Origin: Chloroflexota bacterium
GTDB taxonomy: Bacteria; Chloroflexota; Anaerolineae; UBA4142
DNA: 64,000 nt
NCBI GenBank assembly: GCA_016208315.1
Contig: JACQYF010000075.1
Span: forward strand, 1 to 64,000
Direction: 5' to 3'
A program made the translations under genes and the position numbers. Positions 42,490 to 51,229 of this stretch are shown one piece after another (the first letter of the stretch is position 1; every line of letters starts with the position of its first letter). The notes below the pieces were generated by a model that saw only the letters and a list, made by a program, of their open reading frames with translations, searched no databases and was not told the origin of the DNA.

Positions 42490-44415
42490 ATGGGTGAGAA
42501 TCTAGCGCGCAAAATAATTGGCTCGCATCTCGTCGGCGGCAAGATGGTTCCGGGCGAAGAAATCGCCATTCGGATTGACCAGACCTTAACGCAGGATGCG
42601 ACCGGCACGATGGCCTATTTGCAGTTCGAGGCGATGGGCATTCCGCAGGTCAAGACCCAAGTGTCGGTTTCTTACGTGGACCACAATATGCTGCAGACCG
42701 GGTTTGAAAACGCGGACGACCATCGCTTTTTGCAGACCTTTGCGTCCAAATACGGCATTTATTTTTCGCGGCCCGGCAACGGGATCTGCCACCAAGTGCA
42801 TCTCGAGCGTTTCAGCGCGCCGGGGATGACACTGCTCGGCAGCGATTCGCACACGCCGACGAGCGGCGGCGCAGGCATGCTCGCCATCGGCGCGGGCGGC
42901 CTCGATATTGCCGTGGCGATGGGCGGCGGCGCATTCTATCTCACAATGCCCAAAATCGTCGGCGTCCATCTCAAAGGGCGTTTGCAGCCGTGGGTTACGG
43001 CCAAAGATATTATTCTGGAAATGCTGCGCCGTCTCACCGTCAAAGGCGGCGTCGGGAAAATTTTCGAATATTTTGGCGAGGGCTTGCAGGATTTGGAGGT
43101 GCCGGCGCGCGGGACGATCACGAACATGGGCGCGGAACTCGGCGCGACGACTTGTATTTTCCCGAGCGATGCGAACACGCGCAAATATTTCCGCGCGCAA
43201 GGCCGCGAAGCCGCCTGGCAGGAGTTGCAGCGCGATCCCGATTCCACCTACGACGAAATGATCGAACTGGATCTGAATGCCCTCGAACCATTGATTGCCA
43301 AGCCGTCCAGTCCGGACAACGTCGTGCCGTTGAGCGAGGTTGAGGGTACGCCGGTCGCCCAGGTCTGCATCGGCTCGTGCACCAACTCGTCGTACATGGA
43401 CTTGATGCTGACCGCGACTGTCTTGCGCGGCAAAACCATCGCCCCCGAAGTCTCGATGACGCTCACGCCCGGCTCGAAGCAAGTCTATACGATGATTGCG
43501 CGCAACGGCGCGTTGACCGATATGATCGCCGCGGGCGCGCGCATTCTCGAATCGGGCTGCGGGCCGTGCATCGGGATGGGCCAGGCGCCGCCGACCGGCG
43601 CGGTGAGTCTGCGGTCGTTCAATCGAAACTTTGAGGGCCGCAGCGGCACGCCGGGCGATCAAGTTTACCTTTGTAGTCCCGAAGTGTGCGCGGCGTCCGC
43701 GTTGACGGGCGTAATTACCGATCCGCGCAAATTGGGGGCCTATCCGAAGGTTGAGTTGCCCGAAGAGTACATGCTTGACGACAATATGCTCCTATCGCCG
43801 TCGAAAGAACCGGAGAAGGTCGCGATCCTGCGCGGGCCCAACATCAAGCCGCTGCCGTTGGCCGCCGCCCAGCCCAACACCGTGCGCGGCGAGGTCCTTT
43901 TGAAGGTCGGCGACAACATCACAACCGATCACATCATGCCCGCGGGGGCCAAGATTCTGCCGCTGCGCTCCAACGTGCCGGCGATCAGCGAGTACGTGTT
44001 TACGCGGGTAGACCCCGAATTCCCAAAGCGCGCCAAGGAAAAGGGCGGCGGCTTTGTCGTCGGCGGCGAGAACTATGGGCAGGGTTCGTCGCGGGAACAC
44101 GCGGCGCTCGCGCCCATGTACCTCGGCCTGAGAGCGGTGATATGCAAGTCCATCGCGCGCATTCACTATGCCAACCTGATCAACTTTGGCATCGTCCCGC
44201 TCACCTTCGCGGACAAAGCCGATTACGACCAGATCGCGCAGGGGGATGTGCTCGAAATTGCGGACATCGGCGGGCAGTTGAATCGGGGCAAGCGCGTCAC
44301 GTTGGTGAACGTAACCAAAGGAACCGAAATCGCGCTGGAGCATGCGCTAACGCCGCGGCAAGTCAAGATCGTGCTCGCGGGCGGGCTGCTGAACGAGATC
44401 AAGCAGGGGGCGTGA
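42490..44415 (+). CDS. acn: Aconitate hydratase
   Basis: 641 residues; ATG at 42490 after AAGGAG. [4Fe-4S] ligands in GSCTNS (about 294) and CGPCIG (about 357-360); LLGSDSHTPTSGG and the swivelling C-domain motif SSREHAALAP (about 533). This short bacterial type is well below the roughly 890-residue AcnA. It interconverts citrate and isocitrate in the TCA cycle. Residues VVPLSEVEGTP near 280 may be repeat-derived. A GCGCGCT-AGAG-AGCGCGC hairpin at 44469-44486 lies downstream. Confidence 0.92.
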   Translation: MGENLARKIIGSHLVGGKMVPGEEIAIRIDQTLTQDATGTMAYLQFEAMGIPQVKTQVSVSYVDHNMLQTGFENADDHRFLQTFASKYGIYFSRPGNGICHQVHLERFSAPGMTLLGSDSHTPTSGGAGMLAIGAGGLDIAVAMGGGAFYLTMPKIVGVHLKGRLQPWVTAKDIILEMLRRLTVKGGVGKIFEYFGEGLQDLEVPARGTITNMGAELGATTCIFPSDANTRKYFRAQGREAAWQELQRDPDSTYDEMIELDLNALEPLIAKPSSPDNVVPLSEVEGTPVAQVCIGSCTNSSYMDLMLTATVLRGKTIAPEVSMTLTPGSKQVYTMIARNGALTDMIAAGARILESGCGPCIGMGQAPPTGAVSLRSFNRNFEGRSGTPGDQVYLCSPEVCAASALTGVITDPRKLGAYPKVELPEEYMLDDNMLLSPSKEPEKVAILRGPNIKPLPLAAAQPNTVRGEVLLKVGDNITTDHIMPAGAKILPLRSNVPAISEYVFTRVDPEFPKRAKEKGGGFVVGGENYGQGSSREHAALAPMYLGLRAVICKSIARIHYANLINFGIVPLTFADKADYDQIAQGDVLEIADIGGQLNRGKRVTLVNVTKGTEIALEHALTPRQVKIVLAGGLLNEIKQGA

Positions 44416-44546
44416 GTAGTCTGGCAATATGACAGACGAGGAGGATAGGCGTCCTCTAACGCCGTCCAGCGCGCTAGAGAGCGCGCACCCCTCGAATGTG
44501 ACATTGTCAAAATAGTCAGACCGAAACAATTAGAGGAATAGGCGCC

Positions 44547-44807
44547 ATGCCGACCGTTAGCCAATTTTATGGAATACACGTCATGATGCGGTACAGTGAA
44601 AGGCATGGCCCGCATTTTCATGCCGAATATGCGGGCGAGAAAGCGCAGATCTCGATCCTGAATGGAGAAGTGTTGAGCGGTAAACTGCGGGGACGCGCTT
44701 ATCGCCTTATTCTCGAATGGCTCGCGCTCCATCGAGAGCAATTGATGGATAACTGGGAGCGTGCGCGTCGGCACGAAAAAGTTGAATGGATTGAGGGTCT
44801 CGATTGA
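44547..44807 (+). CDS. DUF4160 protein
   Basis: 86 residues; ATG at 44547 after GAGGAA. Typical opening (FYGIHVMMRYSERHGPHFHAEY) and ending (ALHREQLMDNWERAR) of DUF4160. Such genes are nearly always paired with a DUF2442 gene, as here, in a toxin-antitoxin-like arrangement of unproven activity. Confidence 0.88.
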   Translation: MPTVSQFYGIHVMMRYSERHGPHFHAEYAGEKAQISILNGEVLSGKLRGRAYRLILEWLALHREQLMDNWERARRHEKVEWIEGLD

Positions 44808-44828
44808 TCAAGTCGAAAGGAAAGACGT

Positions 44829-45761
44829 ATGGAAGACATGGTCGTCAGCAAGTATCCCGACATCGTGGAAATCACGAGTGTCGAACCTCTGGCTGGGTTC
44901 GCCGTGCGTGTGACGTTTACAGACGGTTCACAGCGCGTGATTGATCTAGAACCATATTTGTTTGGACCTGTCTTTGAACCGCTTCGCAGCGATCCTAGCA
45001 TGTTTCGACGCGTCTTTGTGGATCACGGTGTGCTCACCTGGCCAAATGGCGCGGACATTGATACGGACACACTATACTATGAAGGTCCGCCCCCTTGGGC
45101 GCAGAAAGAGCCGGCTCCGGTCACGAATCAGCGCGGCCAAGTCTCGGAAACGAAAGGTGTTACGCGCCTAGCGGGCTGCCCAAGTTCAGAATTGCACTGC
45201 CAAAGTAGTAGGGTAACAACGAAAGTGGCGGGAAGAACCCCGCCACTTTCGTTGCCTCATGTTTACCCCTGCATCCGCAGCACGAACACCAGGAAAACGA
45301 TCAGCAGCACGATGATGAAGATGGCGAGGATGGTGCCGCGGTTGCGGCGCCAGTCCGCCGAACTCACGGTGGGCATGCCGACCGTGGGCGCGCGCGTCGT
45401 GGGCGGCAGCACCTCCGCTTGCGCCTTGGCGCTCTCGCGCAGTTTTTTGACGCGCAGCCAGGCACGCGCCTCGCGCGCCGGTTCGTTCTCCGGGTTGATC
45501 GCCAGCGCCTGTTCCATGCACGTCAGCGCGTCGTCAATGTCCGCCGTCGTTCCGCCGCGCCACAGCCACGCCTGTTCATTCTGCGCGTCGAGTTCCGTCG
45601 CGTGCTTGAACAATTCGTGCGCCTGTGTCTTGTCTCCCTTTTGCAGCGCCGCTTGTCCTTGCTCGACCAAGCGCGACGCCTCCTCCGCAGCATCCGGCGA
45701 AGACGGCGGCGCGCCGGATTCAAACGCCAAAGCCCATTCCAAGCCGGCTTGCGCCTGCTGA
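44829..45761 (+). CDS. DUF2442 protein with lost stop codon (310-codon open frame)
   Basis: Residues 1-96 are a complete DUF2442 protein (VEPLAGFAVRVTFTDG, IDLEPYL, GVLTWPNGADIDTDTLYYEG, PPPWA). After that no stop occurs for over 200 codons: the frame runs through the strong hairpin at 45218-45253 and then antisense to the TPR gene until 45761. The extension has no protein character, so the native stop was probably lost recently. If transcription ends at the hairpin the message has no stop codon. Confidence 0.7.
   Translation: MEDMVVSKYPDIVEITSVEPLAGFAVRVTFTDGSQRVIDLEPYLFGPVFEPLRSDPSMFRRVFVDHGVLTWPNGADIDTDTLYYEGPPPWAQKEPAPVTNQRGQVSETKGVTRLAGCPSSELHCQSSRVTTKVAGRTPPLSLPHVYPCIRSTNTRKTISSTMMKMARMVPRLRRQSAELTVGMPTVGARVVGGSTSACALALSRSFLTRSQARASRAGSFSGLIASACSMHVSASSMSAVVPPRHSHACSFCASSSVACLNNSCACVLSPFCSAACPCSTKRDASSAASGEDGGAPDSNAKAHSKPACAC
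45218..45253. terminator. Strong hairpin between convergent genes
   Basis: AACGAAAGTGGCGGG-AAGAAC-CCCGCCACTTTCGTT: 15-bp perfect stem, 6-nt loop, at the 3' ends of the DUF2442 and TPR genes. No long T run follows on either side, though both arms end in AT-rich TTTCGTT/AACGAAA, so bidirectional termination is likely but not certain. Confidence 0.75.
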
Positions 45762-46312
45762 TTGTCCGGTTTGAGCGCCAGAACCTGGTTGAGAGCCGAG
45801 ATCATTTCCTTGGGGTTATCGGTCAAACCCGCGCGCCAAATCCAGCCCTGCTCATTTGTATCGTCCAATTCCGTTGCCCGCTTGACGAGGACATACGCCG
45901 AGGATTTTTGCCCCACGTCAGCCAGCCAGCGGCTGAGTGAAATCAGCGATTCAACCTGCTCGATCGTGCTCTCTTGAATTTTTTGCGTGACGTGCCGGTC
46001 GAGTTGCTCGCGCGCCTCGGCATGGTCCGGGGCGAGCGCGCGCGCGCTGGCCCAACTCGTGATGGCGTCGTCAAGGTCCGAAGTGGTCGCGGCACGGCCC
46101 AGCCACGCGCCGAGATGGTTGGGATCGAGTTCCGTGGCGCGGGCATAGAACGCGTAGGCGCGCGCGCGATCGCCGGCGGCTTGCGCTTCTTCGGCGTGCT
46201 TGAGGACGGTTTTCAGGTCTTCCCAGGGACTGGAGCTCATTTCGTCATTTGGCGAGATGGCCGATAACAAATCCGAGGTTTGGCGGGGGGCGTGTGGGTT
46301 TGGATTGTCCAT
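45263..46312 (-). CDS. TPR protein with C-terminal membrane anchor
   Basis: 349 residues; ATG at 46312 without a clear ribosome site. TPR-like helical pairs: EEAQAAGDRARAYAFYARATELDPNHLGAW, SSAYVLVKRATELDDTNEQGW, AALQKGDKTQAHELFKHATELDAQNEQAW (each split over about 28-34 residues). A single hydrophobic helix (about 322-345, ILAIFIIVLLIVFLVFVL) at the extreme C-terminus makes it tail-anchored. Last gene of the signalling run; perhaps a membrane scaffold. Confidence 0.75.
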   Translation of the reverse strand: MDNPNPHAPRQTSDLLSAISPNDEMSSSPWEDLKTVLKHAEEAQAAGDRARAYAFYARATELDPNHLGAWLGRAATTSDLDDAITSWASARALAPDHAEAREQLDRHVTQKIQESTIEQVESLISLSRWLADVGQKSSAYVLVKRATELDDTNEQGWIWRAGLTDNPKEMISALNQVLALKPDNQQAQAGLEWALAFESGAPPSSPDAAEEASRLVEQGQAALQKGDKTQAHELFKHATELDAQNEQAWLWRGGTTADIDDALTCMEQALAINPENEPAREARAWLRVKKLRESAKAQAEVLPPTTRAPTVGMPTVSSADWRRNRGTILAIFIIVLLIVFLVFVLRMQG

Positions 46313-46363
46313 GGCTATTTTGATTGCTCGACGACATCGGTCAGTTCGGCTTGAGGCACGCGG

Positions 46364-48601
46364 TTAAGTGGGCGGAGGCGAAGCGGAACGCGCCGAGCGG
46401 GGCAAATCCAGAATCTGCGTCGAACCGACGTAGGGTTTGGTCTCGTAGCGTGTAATGCGGCGCAGCTGGTCCACGATCTCGACCATGCGTTGGGTTTGCG
46501 TTTCGATCAGCACGAGTTCCTTTTGAATATCCGGCGATGCGATGCTCGGTTTCATGCGCCGCATCTGAGTGAGAATCACGGTGAGGGGCTGGCTCAATTC
46601 GTGCGCGGCCGCGCCGGCCAGCTCCACCGCGGCGGCCAGTTTTTCCGCCTCCGCCAACTGCTGCTGCGCGGCGCTCAGTTCGTCGAGCGCGCGCGTGGCT
46701 TCGTAAAAGAGCCGCGCATTCTCCAGCGCGCTCGCGGCCTGGTCCGCAAAGATCGTCAACAGCTCGATTTCCTCCGGCTTGAAGACGCGCTGTGGGTTTT
46801 CCGCGATGGAGAGGATGATGCCCAGCACCTGGTTGCGCGCCACGATCGGCGTGATGAGCGCGGCCTTGGCGTGGAACGTTTCTTCGAGCATTGGAAAATT
46901 GTGGACCGATCGTTCGCGGCCGTCTTCGGTCAGCGCCACCGCCGCATGATCTTGAACGATGGCTTGCAGCGGCGAGCCATTGTTGGCCGAGAAATACAAT
47001 TTGCGAATCGAGTCCCGCGGCATGGTCGAACTCGACGCGCCGTGAAACGTGTTCGTCTCGGGATTGAACAAGAACAGATTGCACGTGTCCATGTGGACGA
47101 GCGCGCACGCCGATTGGACGATTTGGTCGAGCACGGCTTCGGGACTGAGCGTCGCGTTGATCGTTTTGGAGATATTGGCGAGGGCGCTCAAATGCCGCCG
47201 CCGTTCGTGGATGCGCTGCTCCAAGTCGCGCGAGTGCGCGGTGGCCCGGCGAATCAGTTGGTCGCGTTCGACCGCGACTTGGGTGAGCGTGGCGGCGCGG
47301 AGTTCCTCGGCGAGCCGGAGTTCTTCCAGCCGCCGCGACGACTCGTAAAGCAGACGCGCATTCTCCAGCGCCAGAGCCGACTGATCGGCGAGCTGTGTAA
47401 TGACCTCGATCTCTTCCGCGCTAAAAATCCGTTCCGTCGAACGATCGGCGCAAACGAGCAAGCCGTGGACCTGCTCGTGAATGGTCAGCGGCACAATGAG
47501 CGCGACATCGCCTTCCAGACCGACGGGCACGGCCCGGCGCGGCAGTAAGCTCCAGACCGCGTGCGCGTTACGATCCAGATTGCAGATGGCCGCCGCGGCG
47601 CGCTGCTCGACGATCTTTTGTGCTGCGGTCGCCGTGCCGGCGGAGAAATACAACTGGCGGATCATGTCACGCGCCATCGCGGAACTGGCCGCGCCGTGGT
47701 AGGTATCCGCGTCGGGATTATACAGGAACAGGGTACATTCGGCGGCATGAATCAGCGCCGCGCCGCGCTCGACGATTTCGTCGAGGAGCGGCTCGGGATT
47801 GAGGGTCGCGTTGATCAGGCGCGAGATTTCGGCGAGGTTCTGGATGGTTTCCGTGCGCTCGGCGACGCGCGCTTCCAACTCCAACGCGTGCGCCTGAACT
47901 TGCTGGACGAGTTGGTCGCGTTCGGCGGCGACGGCGGCGAGTTCCTGGGCGCGCTGCTCGAGGGTCAGGTTGGCTTGTTCCAACTCGACGATTTTCGCTT
48001 CGAGCTGGACGGTTTTTTGCTCGCCATATTGCTGCAAAAACTCGCGCTGCTCTTCGACCGGCGGCGGTTCCGGCTCAGCCGGCTCAAGCGACTTGGCCGG
48101 CAATGCTTCGATCACCTGCTCTTCCAAACGCGGGGAAGGCGCGGGTTGGACCGGCTCCGCGACGAGCGGATGAGCGGGCGCGGGGAGCTGCCAATCCGAC
48201 CACTCGTCGGCGTGGCGGCGCGGGGAACGGGTGTGCCGTTTCAAGCACGACTCGACGATGCCCAGCGCGGCGTTCGCGTCGTCACTGCGCGCGAGGATGG
48301 CCTCCGCGCCGAGCATCTGCGCGAATTGGCGATCGTCGTCAGACACCAGCGTCGAAGTCACAAACAGAAAGGGAATGACGCGAAAATCGGGACGGCTCTT
48401 GACTTCGCGGATGAACGTAAAACCGTCCATGCGCGGCATGAGGATATCGGAGAGGATGAGATCAGGGGGATCGCGGGTGATCGCGACCAAGCCCTGAATC
48501 GCGTCCGGCGCGGTGGCTACGGCGTAACCGGCGGCCTCCAATGTGTGTTTCAACCGAGCGCGTTGCGCGGGGTCGTCGTCCACAACCAGAATTTTTGCCA
48601 T
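46364..48601 (-). CDS. REC-GAF-GAF-HisKA signalling protein without an ATPase domain
   Basis: 745 residues; ATG at 48601. Receiver domain 1-115 with acidic DDD, the phospho-acceptor in LSDILMPRMDG and VTST; a Glu/Gln coiled-coil linker; two near-duplicate GAF domains (about 265-420 and 455-620, each beginning with INATL and followed by EEIELLTIFADQAASALENAR-like helices); then an H-box AAAHELSQPLTVI. It ends soon after (LDLPRSARSASPPPT) with no N, G1 or G2 boxes, so it cannot bind ATP itself. It may be phosphorylated by another kinase such as the one at 50512. Confidence 0.8.
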   Translation of the reverse strand: MAKILVVDDDPAQRARLKHTLEAAGYAVATAPDAIQGLVAITRDPPDLILSDILMPRMDGFTFIREVKSRPDFRVIPFLFVTSTLVSDDDRQFAQMLGAEAILARSDDANAALGIVESCLKRHTRSPRRHADEWSDWQLPAPAHPLVAEPVQPAPSPRLEEQVIEALPAKSLEPAEPEPPPVEEQREFLQQYGEQKTVQLEAKIVELEQANLTLEQRAQELAAVAAERDQLVQQVQAHALELEARVAERTETIQNLAEISRLINATLNPEPLLDEIVERGAALIHAAECTLFLYNPDADTYHGAASSAMARDMIRQLYFSAGTATAAQKIVEQRAAAAICNLDRNAHAVWSLLPRRAVPVGLEGDVALIVPLTIHEQVHGLLVCADRSTERIFSAEEIEVITQLADQSALALENARLLYESSRRLEELRLAEELRAATLTQVAVERDQLIRRATAHSRDLEQRIHERRRHLSALANISKTINATLSPEAVLDQIVQSACALVHMDTCNLFLFNPETNTFHGASSSTMPRDSIRKLYFSANNGSPLQAIVQDHAAVALTEDGRERSVHNFPMLEETFHAKAALITPIVARNQVLGIILSIAENPQRVFKPEEIELLTIFADQAASALENARLFYEATRALDELSAAQQQLAEAEKLAAAVELAGAAAHELSQPLTVILTQMRRMKPSIASPDIQKELVLIETQTQRMVEIVDQLRRITRYETKPYVGSTQILDLPRSARSASPPPT

Positions 48602-48648
48602 CAGCAAACCCGTCAAACTTGCGCCTCGTGGAACGCGTCACGCGGCCA

Positions 48649-50433
48649 TTATACCTCTAAACCCTCCGCGTGTCCAGAGCTTTCCTGGATAGCCGGCAGC
48701 ATTGGCCGCAGTTTCAGTTTGCCGCCGGCCACGACGCGCAGCAACGCATCCACAATATCCGGGTCGAATTGCGTAGCGCGATTGACCTTGATCTCCTCGA
48801 TAGCGTCTTCCATCGTCAGCCCGGGCCGATAGGGCCGGTTCGAAGTCATCGCATCCAGGGTATCCAGGACGGCGAGCATCCGCCCCTCAATCGGTATTTC
48901 CGTACCGGCCAGCCCAAACGGATACCCCTTGCCGTCGTAGCGTTCTTGATGATAAAGGATATAGGGCAGAACCTGGCGCAACTGGCTGATGGATTCCAAC
49001 ATCTTGGCGCCCAAGACCGGATGTTTTTTCATCTCCGCCCATTCGTCGTCAGTCAAGGGCCCCGGCTTGAGGAGAATGGCATCGCTCACGCCGATTTTGC
49101 CAATATCGTGCAGCAACGAACCGATTTCCAAAACCTCGATCTGTTCGCGCGACCAGCCCAACTCGCGCGCGGTTTCCAACGCGATGGTCGTGACGCGTTC
49201 CGAATGCCCGGCCGTGTACGGATCACGCGCTTCGACCGCGTTGGTGATCACTTTGACCGTTTCCGTAAAGGCGCGCCTGAGATCGGAGTAAAGCTGCGCG
49301 TTCCCGAGCGCGATCGAGCTTTGGATCGCAAAGCCGGCGAGCGAGTCGCGGTCTTGTTCGTCAAATGGCGTGCCGTCGGTTTTGTTCAAGACCTCTAAAA
49401 CGCCGATGGTATGTTCTTTGCTGATGAGTGGAACGCATAACAGAGAATGCGTGACTTGGGCCGTGCTCGCGTCCACGTCTACATAGTGGCGCGGGTCCGC
49501 TTTTGGGTCGTTGACGATCAAGGGCTTGCCGCTGCGGGCCACCGCGCCCGCGATACCCGCGCCGGGCGGCAGCCGCGTATCGCTGAGCTGCGTTCCTGCG
49601 GGTCCGAGTGCCACCTTGAAGATCAGCTCGTCCGTGTCAGGGTCTACCAGCAAGAGCGAACCCGCTTCGCACTGGAGTAATTCAGTGGCTTTTTCCAAGA
49701 TCACGCGCAGCACCCGGTCGAGATCCAGACTAAACGTGAGCTGGCGGCCAATCTCGATGAGGTTTGCCAGTTGGATATTGCTGCGCTGCATTTGCTTGTA
49801 GAGTGCGGCATTTTCGAGCGCCGCGGCCGCTTGGGTGGTCAGCGCCGTAACCAGTTCCAAATCGTCCTGGGTGAGTGGCGGCTGATTGACCCGGCGATTG
49901 ATGGCGAGCGCGCCGACCACACTTTTGGGCCGTCCCGCCACCGGGGGCGGAATCAGCGGCACGACAATCGCGGAACCGATCTGGTCCGGTTTGGCAAAGA
50001 ACTTTGGGTATTGTTGCGCATCCACCGGGCCAACGAGGAGCACGGCTTCGCGATGCCCCATCACCCAGCCGACCACACCCTCGCCCGGCTTGAGCCGCGT
50101 TTGCGCGATTACGTGCTCCGGCAAATGGCTGGCTCCGGCGATGTATAGATCGCCGTGATATTCGTCAATCAGCACCAGCGCGGCGTCATCCGCGCAGACC
50201 AGATGGATCGCCGCGTCCACCATTTTCTCAATGAGCGGCTCCCATTCCAGCGTGGCGCTCAACTCTGCGCCAGTCACGTAGAGCGCGGAAAGGTCCGCGT
50301 AGCGACGGCGCAGCTCGTCGGCCACCTCGCGCGGGATAAACGATTCCGGCTCGGTGGCTGGCTCGGGAGTGGTAGGCGGCGGCGCGGTTTTGTTTTCGAC
50401 TGGCGGGTGACTATCCAAATTTTGTCTCGTCAT
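48649..50433 (-). CDS. GAF-GAF-HD-GYP cyclic-di-GMP phosphodiesterase
   Basis: 594 residues from the ATG at 50433; upstream codons belong to a repeat. Two GAF domains (about 50-215 and 230-385) and a C-terminal HD-GYP domain (about 395-580) with HSERV, HDIGKIGVSDAIL, HPVLGAKML and YHQERYDGKGYPFGL. The GYP motif and metal-binding HD residues are intact, so c-di-GMP hydrolysis is expected. No membrane segment; the GAFs probably sense a cytosolic signal. Confidence 0.88.
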   Translation of the reverse strand: MTRQNLDSHPPVENKTAPPPTTPEPATEPESFIPREVADELRRRYADLSALYVTGAELSATLEWEPLIEKMVDAAIHLVCADDAALVLIDEYHGDLYIAGASHLPEHVIAQTRLKPGEGVVGWVMGHREAVLLVGPVDAQQYPKFFAKPDQIGSAIVVPLIPPPVAGRPKSVVGALAINRRVNQPPLTQDDLELVTALTTQAAAALENAALYKQMQRSNIQLANLIEIGRQLTFSLDLDRVLRVILEKATELLQCEAGSLLLVDPDTDELIFKVALGPAGTQLSDTRLPPGAGIAGAVARSGKPLIVNDPKADPRHYVDVDASTAQVTHSLLCVPLISKEHTIGVLEVLNKTDGTPFDEQDRDSLAGFAIQSSIALGNAQLYSDLRRAFTETVKVITNAVEARDPYTAGHSERVTTIALETARELGWSREQIEVLEIGSLLHDIGKIGVSDAILLKPGPLTDDEWAEMKKHPVLGAKMLESISQLRQVLPYILYHQERYDGKGYPFGLAGTEIPIEGRMLAVLDTLDAMTSNRPYRPGLTMEDAIEEIKVNRATQFDPDIVDALLRVVAGGKLKLRPMLPAIQESSGHAEGLEV

Positions 50434-50446
50434 TCCATTGCACGTA

Positions 50447-50513
50447 TGGGAGTATGGGAGTATGGGGGTACTCCCACACTCCCACACTCCCATACTCCCA
50501 TACTCCCATACTT
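50447..50513. repeat. GGGAGTATGGGAG mini-repeat hairpin (family F)
   Basis: GTATGGGAGTATGGGAGTAT opposed by CCCATACTCCCATACTCCC, filling the gap between the kinase stop and the HD-GYP start and ending next to the kinase stop codon. Confidence 0.85.
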
Positions 50514-51213
50514 ATTTCAGCGGCAAGTGTACGGTAAACGTGCTCCCTTTCCCCTCTTCGCTTTCAAAAGTGATTCGACCACGATGGGCCTCGACGATCC
50601 GTCGCGCGTAGGCGAGGCCGATGCCCAGGCCGCCCACTTGGCGCGTGAGAGGATCAGCGGCCTGGTAGAAACTCTCAAAGAGCCGCGCTTGTTTTTCTTT
50701 CGCGATGCCGACCCCGGTGTCCTGAACTACAATGCGCACCTCGTCCGGTTCCGGAGCGACATGGACCGAGACGCATCCCTGGGCGGGCGTAAAGTTGATG
50801 GCGTTGATGATGAGATTGGACACGACCCGCGTGAGTAACGCGCGGTCCACCGGAATCGGGCCAAGCCGGGGCGCGGCGCTGAACGAGAGCGTTAACTGCT
50901 TGGCTTGCGCGCGCGGCCGGTGCTGCTCGACGACGCGCGCCACCAACTCGGCAAGGTCCGTCGGCTCGCGCCGCGTTTCGAGCGTTTCGGCTTGCAGTTG
51001 CGCAAAGGCGATGAGATCGCCGATGAGCATGTTCAGGTGCTCGGCGGCGCGGCCGGCGATGGCGACGTAACCGCGTTGTTGCTCGGTCAGCGATCCGCCA
51101 TAGCCATTCTCAAGCAGTTCGAGCGCGGTAATAATTTCAGTCAAAGGTGTTCGCAACTCGTGCGAGATGATGGCAACGAACGCGCCTTTCAAGCGCTGCA
51201 GTTCAGTTTCCAT
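50512..51213 (-). CDS. Histidine kinase core without sensor domain
   Basis: 233 residues from the ATG at 51213, 17 nt after the upstream gene. H-box IISHELRTPLTEI (near residue 20), N-box LIINAINFTPAQG, G1 VQDTGVGIAKE, F-box LFESFYQA, G2 GGLGIGLAYARRIVEAHRG. It has no input domain, so input may come from the GAF-bearing neighbours in the same operon. Confidence 0.88.
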   Translation of the reverse strand: METELQRLKGAFVAIISHELRTPLTEIITALELLENGYGGSLTEQQRGYVAIAGRAAEHLNMLIGDLIAFAQLQAETLETRREPTDLAELVARVVEQHRPRAQAKQLTLSFSAAPRLGPIPVDRALLTRVVSNLIINAINFTPAQGCVSVHVAPEPDEVRIVVQDTGVGIAKEKQARLFESFYQAADPLTRQVGGLGIGLAYARRIVEAHRGRITFESEEGKGSTFTVHLPLK

Positions 51214-51229
51214 GGGACACTGAATGGAA

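Noticed and set aside
47561-48832. 423-codon plus-strand frame
   Set aside because: Antisense to the REC-GAF-GAF gene; composition dominated by Arg and Leu.
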